Source: Pyrocephalus nanus (taxonomy: Eukaryota > Chordata > Aves > Passeriformes > Tyrannidae). From it: DNA of 64,000 nucleotides. Positions 1-9,125 of this stretch are shown here, in pieces. The notes beneath the pieces are model-generated. The model did no database searches, had not been told where the DNA came from, and was given only the letters and a program-made list of their open reading frames with translations. The translations under genes were made by a program, and so were the position numbers. The DNA is taken from contig CM076266.1 of assembly GCA_038380795.1 (NCBI GenBank), positions 39,020,425-39,084,424 of the forward strand. Direction: 5' to 3'. Each line of letters opens with the position of its first letter. The stretch's first letter is position 1.

Positions 1-263
1 CTCACTACTGTAAAAAATTACAAGGCTGTAAATCCACCTGGGGATTGCGGTGAAATCATAAACTGTAAGAGGAGAGCTCAAGTGGCCTTACACAGTCACC
101 ACAATGCAGCAATGGAATTATAGCCCTATAACTCAAAATTTACTTAGTTCTTACATTCAAGAGCTGCCCAGTTTTGCTCTTCTCCTCCTGCACTTTCTGC
201 CTCTTACTCTTTTACTGCACTGGCACCACACATAGCTCTCATTGCTCCCGGCACTTCCTTTAC

Positions 264-541
264 AGTGCAGCAACAGCCACCAGAGCTCCTTTGCTATTGG
301 GACCAAAACCCCTTGATTTTGTCTCTTAAGAAAATTGGTGTGAGGTTCAGGGAACTGAGTGGCAAATGAACTGACTTGGCATTTGATAAGGATTTTGAGG
401 AACAGGGTCTCATTAAAAGTTTCTGATGTCCAAGCCAATACGTAAAGAATTAAAGGGTGACTCTTCCAGGCCATTTCCAGGCCATCCCAGAAATGTTGGA
501 CGCTACTGGTAACTCCTAGAAGGGCCAATAAATGTTCTTTA
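264..541 (-). other. Candidate coding exon of an unrecognised gene or pseudogene
   Basis: The minus strand is open from 546 to 157 and reads like a helical protein, with segments such as SVQHFWDGLEMAW and KELWWLLLH. Read as an exon, it would start after an AG at 542-543 and end at a GT at 262-263 (CACT|GTAAAG), which gives 278 nt. I do not recognise the family. A CR1 3' end lies just upstream on this strand (572-668), so an original exon could have been disrupted. The piece is in the same orientation as the segments at 1445-1567 and 7758-8183, and the three may belong to one gene. There is no independent proof of transcription, and a chance reading frame is possible. Confidence 0.28.
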
Positions 542-571
542 CTCACAGTTTAGACAATGCTCTCAGGCGCA

Positions 572-668
572 TGGCATGACTTGGGGTGTCCTGTGCAGGG
601 CGAGGAGTTGGACTCGATGATCCTAATGGGTCCCTTCCAGCTCAGCATATTCTATGATTCTATGATAC
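572..668 (+). repeat. CR1 LINE fragment, 3' end
   Basis: This stretch carries the typical CR1 3' end: a GGACTCGATGATCC-like block, then GGTCCCTTCCAGCTC, closing on TATTCTATGATTCTATGAT. Only about 100 bases survive, in the plus orientation. Such 5'-truncated copies are the normal product of CR1 retrotransposition in birds. Confidence 0.9.
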
Positions 669-1752
669 ATTAGAGACCCTTGTGTAGCAGTTTCAAAATG
701 TTCTCTTTCAAAATGATGTTGCACACAGCTGTTTCAGTATCCATGGGCCCCAAATCAGCACAAGCAATTAAACCTGAGTAAACCTGGTGCTTTCCTCTAA
801 ATCCTTTCATTTAAAAGTGGCATATCCTATCCTGTATGGGGATAGATTTGTTCTGTTAGTGCTTTTATTTTTATATGTATTTCTTCATGAGCTTTCCTCA
901 TTCAGCTGCCCTGAGTACCACCATAAGCTGCAGAAGAACCAATGCATGGGTTCCAGTACTCACTTGCACCTTATCATTCCCAGTTGTCCCATTAGAACCC
1001 TTCTGATCCCACAGTCACACAATAGGGATCAAATGTTCACAAGCATCTGTCCTTTATATTTCAGATTAACAATAAAAAAAAAAAAATAAATAGAGATAGA
1101 GGAAAAGTAGGGTAGAAACATGACTTTTTTTTTCACAAGCCTATAAAAATGTCAGTGCCAAAGCAGCCAAGCTGTCCAGCAATATCCAGTAACAAGTTTC
1201 AAGGAAACCTGCACAAAATCCGCAATAATCAGACAGCCGTCTGTATTGTAATCTTGTCTGTTTTCTGTCAAATTGGTACCTATTTTCCTATTTCAACCAG
1301 CTGAGAAGACCTTGATCCTCTTCCTGGGAGGTGGCCCTGGCAGGAAGCTTGCTCAATGACTTTCTGCCTTCTTGGATAGTCCTCATTTCTTTCCCAGGTG
1401 AGAAGACAGCAGAGACATCTGTCGAGCCTTTTTCTGGCTCCAGCTTATTTGGTCAACATCAACAGAAGCTGGAAGGAGCTGGCAGGCCTCTGGAGCATCA
1501 GGTGGCCTGGTTTGTCAGAGGTGACCACAGCCCTGACACTGGCACTGGAAGATGCAGTGACTTCTGACTGGAATGAGTCAGAAGTTCACCCCACTTCTCC
1601 CCAGGATTATGTTGGTGGGTTGGGGACCTTTAGAGCTAGGATTGTGAATTATTATTTCTCTGCAAGCATCAGAAGTAATTTCCAGTCATTGACTATAGCC
1701 CCAGCATGCTGGCTGTGCTGCTTCACATTCCTTCTCACTTTTCCTTAACATA
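669..1752. other. Intergenic stretch between two CR1 copies
   Basis: This stretch is mostly AT-rich, with a short poly(A) run near 1074-1086. The section from about 1320 to 1620 is more GC-rich than its surroundings and holds the minus-strand exon-like piece listed at 1445-1567. A plus-strand reading frame over 1398-1748 overlaps it and shows no recognisable domain. Nothing else can be supported. Confidence 0.5.
1445..1567 (-). other. Exon-like piece with a strong splice acceptor, unrecognised
   Basis: On the minus strand a good acceptor (pyrimidine-rich tract ending CTCATTCCAG, AG at 1568-1569) is followed in phase by 40 open codons that end LLLMLTK and a TAA at 1445-1447. The piece is GC-richer than its flanks. 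It could be a terminal exon or a broken internal exon, between the candidate pieces at 7758-8183 and 264-541. I do not recognise the protein, and a coincidence is quite possible for so short a frame. Confidence 0.22.
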
Positions 1753-3412
1753 ATCAGAGAATCACAGAATATGTCAAGTTGGAAGGCACCCACAAGGATC
1801 ATCAAGTCCTACTCCTGGCCCTGCACAGGACCATCCCCAAGAGTCACACCATGTGCCTGACAGTATTGTCCAAATGCTTCTTGAACTCTGCCAGGCTTGG
1901 TGCTGTGACCACTTCTATGGGGAGCCTGTTCCAGTGCCCAACCACCCTCTGGGTGAAGAAACTTTTTCTAATATCCAACCTAAACCTCCCCTGACACAAC
2001 TTCAGGCCATTCCCTCTGGTCCTGTCACTGGTCACCAGAGAGAAGAGATTAGGGTCTACCCCTCCTCTTCCCCTCACAAGGAAGCTGAAGACTGCAATGA
2101 GGTCTCCCCTCCATCTCCTCTTCTCCATGCTGAACAGACCAAGTGTCCTCAGCCACTCCTTGTACAGCTTCCCCTCAAGGCCCTTCACCATCTTCATTGT
2201 CCTCCTTTGGATGTTCTCTATGAGCTGAATATCTTTCCTGTCATGCAGTGCCCAAAACTGCACACGTTATTGAAAGTGAGGCCATACCGGTGCAGAGCAG
2301 AATGGGACAATCCCCTCCCTCAACCAGCTGGTGATGCTTTGCCTCATGCCCCCCAGGACATGGTTGGCCCTCCTGGCTGCCAGGGCACTGCTGACTCATA
2401 TTCAACTTGCCATCAACAAGGACCCCCAGGTCCCTTTCCATGGCACTGCTTTCCAGCATCTTGTTCCCCAGTCTGTACATACATTTGTGTTGCCCCATCC
2501 CAGGTGCAGAATCCAGCACTTCCCCTTCTTGAATTCATATGGTTGGTGATTTCCCAGTCCTCTACTTTGTTGAGATCTCTCTGCAGGGCCTCCCTGCCTT
2601 TGAGGGAGTCAACAGCTCCTCCCAAGTTTGTGTCACTGCAAACTTGCTTAGTATCCCTTACAGTCCTGCATCCAAGTCATTTATGAAGATGTTGAAGAGC
2701 ACAGGGCCCAGTCTGATGTTACCCCTTTATTACTATTACCCTCTGTGCTCAACCCATGAGCCAATTGCTCACTCACCACATGATGTGTTTATCCAGCTGT
2801 GGGCTGGATATTTTGTCCATAAGGATCCTGTGAGAGACAGTATGAAAAGCTTTACTGAAATGCAAAAAGATGACATCAACTGGCTTCCCTTGATCAACTA
2901 GGTGGGTTACCATGTCATAAAAGGAAATAAGGTTTGATAACCAGGACTTCCCTCTCATGAAGCCCAGCTGGCTGTGACCAGTGACTGTGTTGTCTTTCAG
3001 GTGTTTTTCAATACCTCCCAGAATAATTTCCTCCATAACTTTACCTGGCACTGAAGTGAGACTGACAGGCCTGTAGTTTCCAGGGTCCTCCTTCTTGCCC
3101 TTCTTGAAAACTGGGACAACATTCACCAGCTTCTGGTCATCTTGGACCTCTCTAGATTCCCAAGACTGCTAAAAAAATCATCGAGAGAGATTTTGCAATG
3201 ACATTAGCTAGCTCTTGGAGGATTCTTGGATGAATCCCATCAGGCCTCATAGATTTGTAGGGATCCAGCTGAAGCAGCAGATCCCGCACAATTTCAGGGA
3301 GATGTTACAAACCTCGTGGCTAATACTCAACACAAGGTTCAGTGATGGCACTGTCAGCTCCTTCACCACCACATACAAAGTCCAGGACTTCCAATGAAAT
3401 ACTACTTTCCAT
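1753..3412 (-). repeat. CR1 LINE, about 1.7 kb, reverse orientation, with broken reverse transcriptase
   Basis: The 3' end lies near 1753, where the plus strand reads AATCACAGAATATGTCAAG, the reverse complement of the CR1 terminus. Going up in coordinate the element reaches the ORF2 3' half. The minus strand at 2773-3126 encodes reverse-transcriptase sequence with the NYRPVSLTS block and a degraded DFSKAFDTV-type block (here HFSKAFHTV). Further minus-strand frames at 1844-2263 and 2241-2519 continue ORF2 toward the 3' end, in different frames with stops between them. The copy is 5'-truncated and frameshifted, so it is dead. The long plus-strand frame at 1853-2686 is its antisense shadow. Confidence 0.95.
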
Positions 3413-3440
3413 TCCAGGATGCTGTCTAACATAATATCGT

Positions 3441-4420
3441 AAACCAGCAAGAATTAAAAGAATATATTTTTCTCTCCCTTTTTCCCTTTAAAAGCTACAT
3501 GAGAGAGAGAGGCTTTATTTCAAATCATCTGGACCTGCTTCTCCAGCTTTGTCAGTAAAATGCTTGCAGCCTTCTTCTCTCCTCAGGGAACATAGGTGTT
3601 TTCCCTTCATTTTTTTCCTCTCTTAAATTGCATACATTTTTTCCTACAGCGAAAATCAGACCCCACACCACACAATTCAGCTAACATATAGTTTATATAC
3701 AAGGCACAGAGGATCTATTAAATGAACAAAATACTTCTAGAAAAAAGAAAAACATTCTGAAAAGAGGGAGAACAAAGAATGAAGGAATTTGAGTCTATAA
3801 CTAACACAGATTCCAAAGTGAAAAAGTAAAAGGAGAACATGGAGTAATTAATCTATTAAGAGTCCTTTGGTTAATAGTTAACTCAAATAAAATCTACTGA
3901 TGATTTTTTAAAGTCCTGAAGGAGTTTTTAAGACATAATTTAATGTTGTATTTTTTCTCATGCACTTTCCATTGCTGCCTGTGGACTCTAGCTTTAATCA
4001 GATTTCTTGTTCTTGTAAGACTTTATGAAGTCTTTCTTGATTTGCAGCCAACCAAAGCACTTTTAATAATGTATGGTAAAAGGGTTTAATTTTTAATAGG
4101 CAAGAATGGGCAAGAGCTGCTACACGCTGTAGTAGATTGGTAAGTACAGTATTACACTCTGCAGAGTAGTTAGTAAAAAAGAAGAATGTATTTATATCCC
4201 AAATGTTATTGAAAACATGTTTATTTTATTATTAGCACCAATGTATAATTGAAGAACCTGTCTAATCTGGAATTATTATTCACACCTTATTTACCAAGAA
4301 GACAAAGTCATTTTCAGCTACTTACTATAATAACTCAAGCCTCTCATTGTTTTCTGTCTCTCATGCTGCCTCTGCTGCTCCAAAAGCTCAAGGAAAGAAA
4401 AAAAGAAAAGAAAAGAAAAG

Positions 4421-4455
<35 letters not shown>

Positions 4456-7023
4456 GTTACATGTCTATATCCTGGATTCAGCTAATCAAGGCGGAAAATA
4501 TCTTCAAAGACTGATTCCTAGAGGTTAACATTAAAATAAGATTATTTGTACCTTGGTATTTGTATGCATTTGCCCTTTGTTTATTACTACCCAGCTAACA
4601 GGAAAGCTCAGAGCTACGTGTAGGTGAAAATGTGGTTTAAAACTGAAGGTCTGATTCTGAAAGTCAGAGTGGGCTGTTTCATGAATGTTCTTTTTTCATA
4701 CTAAGCTATAGTACACAAAGAACCGGGTTTTCATAGTAGAGTAAATTCCCCTATTCCTCTGAAAAATCTGAGCTGAGCTAATGCCTCATTAATAAAGACA
4801 GAAATTATCACTGTGCCCTCAGTAATTGTACATATGTTGAGGTTTTATACCCGTGGTATTTCAGCAGAGTCATTCCTGATTTAGTATTGGTTTCCTAACT
4901 AAATGAGGCAAATCTGTTTCTCTGTCCATAAGTGTATGTCTGTCAGTCACCCTTGATAAGTTTCAAGTCTAGAAGTCAAGTTCAGTAAAATTTGGCAGGG
5001 AGAAGTCTCGCTGAAATAACCAGCATAGCGAGAGAGGATAGACACGCTGCTCATGCAGACATCCTACAGTAAGGTTAATTCTTACTGCAGCTCAGAGAAT
5101 ACACACTGTCATTTAATCTTCAATCAAAAAGTCATGGGAAACCAAGCTTCACTGGTTCCTCTGATCACAGAAGTATTTACTATCAGTATGAGAGGGACAC
5201 CCGGCCTACATTTGTAAACAGTGTCAGGATACTGAGTGGAATAAAGGTATCTGCTTAGAGTCATATATCTTCCAGGCAAATACACCCTGCATTGTGCACC
5301 AGAACTGAAGCACAACAGAGCATAACCAGCAAAACCCACTGTATGCCATAGGAGTGGGTGAAAAATGAACAGAATTGCTTGCCAGTGAAAAAAATTATAC
5401 ATTTTTAAATCTTCTTTCTTCAAAATGAGCCATAAGATAGGCCATATAATGCATAATGGCAAAATGAATATATTATGAATGATTTATCATTCTGGAAATG
5501 CACATATGCTTATTGGTGGCATGAGTCATATAACATGCAATTTTCACACAATATGTTGTTAATAATGGATAAGGATTTATCATTATATTCTTATATAAAG
5601 AAAGAGCAATATTAAAACTTGTTCTTTCACTGGAATCAAATAACTGTGCCGGAGTTGCTTATGAAATTGAGCTACTTTTGTCATTAGTACTAATTCTATT
5701 TTAATGTCAAATTTTTTAAGTAGATATCCATCAAGTTGTCACAGATCAGATCCACCTTACTGTTGTACTACCAAGCCAAAGTGCTCCTACATATGTGCCA
5801 AAAAGTGCCTACTTACACTCAATTAAGAGTCAAATGTGCCAAATGTGCCTACCTACACTAAATGTAAAAAATAAAAAAGCAAACATTACCTTGTCCTAGC
5901 TTGTAGCATTCACTTGTGGGAAAACTCCCAAAATTAGCCGTACCTGTGAGGCCTATTTCACATGTAGATGGCAGGGCTCATTTCTACTGAACTGGGGAAT
6001 TTTCAAAACAGAGGTCCAGTTATGGTCAAGTCCTATGAATAGCTTGGCTGATGAGTGATGTAAGAGTGATAAAACAAGTGTAGGACCAGAGGCTGAGAAC
6101 TTGAAAATTGTTTCCAACTCTACTCAGAACCCTTTCCCCTCTATATGCCTTAATCAGACCCTTTGTGGATCAAGCTGGAGCAACTCAAGAATAAACAACC
6201 CACTTCTCCAACACAATGTGCCACCAATAAATGTGTCTTCCCTCTGAAAATAGATAACTTTAATAGATTATGCCAGGATGTCTTAGCTGCCTCAGTTTGA
6301 AGTTAGCTGGGCCAGTTTATGCTGCTACTGAAGATGGTGAAACATAGCAGAATTTTCAGTGACGTTGCTGAAGAGTGTTCACATTATCCATTCTGGTACT
6401 TGAGCACTAGGGTCTTCCTCATGAAAGATAATGAACAATCATTGTAGCTGCTTGATTTGAAGTTTCCAAGGAGTTCCTGGCAAATTAAAGGCAAATTAAT
6501 TCATAGGAAAGTACAGGGAAGTACAATCCCCTGACTGCCTGGCATGCAAAATACCTGAAAACTTCACTTTATGTTGATTAGAAAATCAACATATATAGGA
6601 GATAAGCTGAATGTCAAGAAAGCCTGATTTGGCTTAGGCAACAGCAATACATTTTCCTATTCTGTCTAGGGAAAACAAAATTTGTATTTGTGCCAAAACA
6701 ATGCAGGAGTGTTTTTGGATCTTGCCAATTCCATTTAATTTAGAAAGCAAATATCTTCACACCGTTAATTGAAAGACCATCGATCAAGAGAGGTTCATAA
6801 ACCAACAGCTAGACAAATGGAAGGCCCAGTGGTAAATGACCACATGTTAGACAGATATAGAGGATGAATTGCATTCATTATTGTCTTTATTGTAGTTATA
6901 AAGAAAAGGAACTTGGAAAATCCATCTGTTCCCACAGATGGAAGCCCCCAGACATGAGGCTCCAGAGAGCCAGGAACCCAAATTCAGCCTTTGGTGAAAA
7001 GAGACAATTGCTGCCCTACATAA
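3441..7023. other. Intergenic, AT-rich, no recognised gene
   Basis: This region has low GC and no recognisable exon. It holds an (AAAAG)n-poly(A) tract at 4392-4450. A 112-codon minus-strand frame at 5124-5462 has no motif I can name. Short repeated words (GTGCCTAC and CAAATGTGCC) occur around 5780-5860. Confidence 0.5.
4392..4450. repeat. (AAAAG)n / poly(A) low-complexity tract
   Basis: Four AAAAG-like units lead into about 30 consecutive A residues. No target-site duplication or retrogene body is evident next to it, so it is treated as simple sequence. Confidence 0.9.
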
Positions 7024-7503
7024 TAAGGACATGGGCCCATTGGAGTGGGTCCAGAGGAGGGCCACAAAGATGATCAGAGGACTGGAGCACCTCTCCTATG
7101 GGGACAGACTGAGAGGTATGGGGTTTTTCAGCCTGGAGAAGAGAAGGCTCCAGGAAGACCTCTAAGGTCTTCTAATAATTTAAGGGGGCCTACAAGACAG
7201 CTGGAAAGGGGTTTACAAGGGCTTATAGGAACAGGACAAGTGATATGGATGGATTTAAACTTAAAAGGTGAATTTGGGTCAGATATAAGGAAGAAATTCT
7301 TCACCATGAGGGTGATGAGTCACTGGAACAGGTTGTCAATGAAAGTTGTAGATGTCCATCCCCTGAAGTGTTCAAAGACAACTTGGATGGGACTTGCAGC
7401 AACCTGGTCTAGTGGAAGGTGTCTCTGACTATGGCATGGGGGGTTGGAACTATATGATCTTTAAGGTCCCTTCCATCCCCCAAAAAATCTATGATTCCAT
7501 GAT
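7024..7503 (+). repeat. CR1 LINE fragment, 3' portion
   Basis: The sequence runs through typical CR1 ORF2 C-terminal text (GGGCCACAAAGATGATCAGAGG, then GAGAAGAGAAGGCTCCAGG) to the 3' terminus at TCTATGATTCCATGATC. It is about 480 bases long, 5'-truncated and decayed by indels. Reading frames across it are remnants of CR1 ORF2 or its shadows. Confidence 0.93.
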
Positions 7504-7757
7504 CTTTGGACCCAACTTTTTCTGCTGTCAGCCAGAGACAGAAGGATTACACACAGCAAAGAAACAAAGAGGAAATTATGTAAATAGTGTGTACAACAAC
7601 AAGGAAAAGTGGCACACAAAAGCCAATGACTGATCAAAATGCATTATTTTCCCACAGGGTCTTCTAATTAGCTTATTGATACCATTCTCATCTATTTTAA
7701 CAGTTTGATGGTCTCCTCTCACATAAAAAATGAGCAGAATCTTTCACACCCCTCCAC

Positions 7758-8183
7758 CTGGTGAAGTTCATATAAGAGAAACTGTTCCCTTTTCACTTTT
7801 AAATCTGTCAGTGGGATTTCTCTCTGAAGGCGGTTTATGGCTTTCAGAGTCTCAGTTTCTGGGAATCTAAGGTAGAAATGGCTCCATGCATGCACCCATA
7901 AAAACAGCCACCCTAATTCTAAAACGAGGTTACTTGCAACTTCTTCAGCTTCACTGTGCAGCAAAGATAATAACATACTGCCAACAGATAAACAGTCCAT
8001 ACTATCCATGATGCCCACAGCATAAAACATGTTCTCTTGAGACAGCATTTCCTGTGCTGCATGGAACAGACATTTTACAACCCTGGGGATGAATTGCAAA
8101 ATAACATGTCTAGAGTCCAGTTTCCAGTTTGAGTACTTATCACAAGCAATCAGTTTTCCTCCATATGTGGCTGATTTTAAGTA
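7758..8183 (-). other. Protein-like 154-codon minus-strand frame, candidate internal exon, unrecognised
   Basis: The minus strand is open without interruption from 8183 to a stop at 7719 (154 codons). The predicted protein has the balance of a real one: amphipathic and hydrophobic helices (FIPRVVKCLFHAAQEML, then GSMLLSLLHSEAEEVASNL), a Trp-rich stretch (LGWLFLWVHAW) and a charged tail. As an internal exon it could start after the AG at 8172-8173 (TTAAAATCAG|CC, a weak pyrimidine tract) and end at CACCAG|GTGGAG, with the last exon base at 7758. It lies about 0.9 kb upstream of the NPVF promoter on the opposite strand. I cannot name the family. An ARM/HEAT-type helical repeat protein is only a guess, and a pseudogene fragment is equally possible. 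Confidence 0.38.
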
Positions 8184-8309
8184 TTAACTTAAATCAGTTC
8201 AAGAATTTAAGAATAACGAATGGAAGAACAACACTATTTTATTTTTTTTCTTTGCAATGCCAGTCTGGCTCACCAGCCCATGTAGCAGCTGATTCAATGT
8301 GAAGTTTAA

Positions 8310-8402
8310 GGGTACTTTTAGTGTGCATCCTGAATCTCCTTCTGGGACAGAACACGCATGGGCAGACCAGTGCTTTCACTGCACACGGCAAAGCGCAGAT
8401 GC
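8310..8402 (-). other. Short exon-like frame, weak
   Basis: On the minus strand an acceptor-like TTTTTTAAAAAAAG ends at 8403. It is followed by an open phase of 27 codons (FAVCSESTGLPMRVLSQKE within it) and then a stop at 8318-8320. The segment has several CpGs, unlike its flanks. It lies upstream of the 7758-8183 candidate on the same strand and could be a neighbouring exon. The evidence is thin. Confidence 0.15.
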
Positions 8403-8846
8403 CTTTTTTTAAAAAACACCATAGGAAATTTAGCCTAAATAATGCAGATGTAACATAACCTTTGAAAGTTCTAAAACTTTAATTGATGGGCAGAGTTTCA
8501 AAAGCATGTACCTAATCCATTCTGAATGCAAATTAACATATCCAATTTAGAGTATAGACTCTATTCACGTCAATAGATCACACTGACACATAACATCCTT
8601 TATGATCTGATCAACAGCTTCAATAGACAGCACTTGATTTCAATGGGCCAAATGTCCCTAGTTGTGCATAAGTATATAAACAAGCATTCTATGGTCCAAA
8701 AGGATCATTTAAGCAGAAGAATACTTACATGAAGAAAGATTCCTTTCGTAGTCCTTCTGAGGACACTGATACAAAAGAAAAAAACAAGGTGATTTTCTCT
8801 ACTGGTGATGAAGCATTGTGGCTATTGTATATCCCTACTGTTGTGG

Positions 8847-8864
8847 CTTAATTAGCTAATTAAG
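8847..8864. promoter_or_regulatory. Perfect 18-bp palindrome with homeodomain cores upstream of NPVF
   Basis: CTTAATTAGCTAATTAAG is identical to its reverse complement. It contains two TAATTA-type homeodomain cores (TTAATTAG and its mirror). It lies 191 bases upstream of the NPVF TATA box. LIM-, POU- and paired-class homeodomain proteins bind such AT-rich cores, so an enhancer role in hypothalamic expression is plausible but inferred. Confidence 0.45.
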
Positions 8865-9018
8865 ACATACTTCATCAGAGGAAAACATTTGTAAAGTCAG
8901 CGTATCCCTAACAAGAAGTTAGGTTGCTTAAAAAGCTTCACAAAAGAAATTCTGAACATTCTTCAAATATATTAAAATTGTTTCCCTAATTAATATTAAG
9001 AATTGGAGCTTTAGAGAA

Positions 9019-9026
9019 TGACGTCA
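9019..9026 (+). promoter_or_regulatory. Perfect cAMP-response element, NPVF promoter
   Basis: TGACGTCA is the full palindromic consensus for CREB/ATF binding. It sits 28 bases upstream of the TATA box, at about -65 relative to the inferred start of transcription. The position is typical for a functional CRE and suggests that cAMP or calcium signalling controls the gene. Confidence 0.7.
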
Positions 9027-9054
9027 CAGCAGAAAAATTTTTTTGTCTTTTGAT

Positions 9055-9063
9055 TATATAAAA
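9055..9063 (+). promoter_or_regulatory. NPVF TATA box
   Basis: TATATAAAA predicts transcription starting about 25-32 bases downstream, near 9085-9090. That rules out the in-frame ATG at 9066 as the normal start and supports the ATG at 9126. Confidence 0.75.
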
Positions 9064-9125
9064 CGATGGTAGTTTTCACTTCTGTACAGATTCTGAGCTC
9101 TCTAATTAAGCTTAACCTGAGAAAA

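Noticed and set aside
1853..2686. 277-codon plus-strand open frame
   Set aside because: It is antisense to the CR1 ORF2 of the reverse-oriented element at 1753-3412.
9066..9125. Upstream in-frame ATG of NPVF adding 20 residues
   Set aside because: It sits 3 bases after the TATA box, before the expected start of transcription, and would bury the signal peptide.
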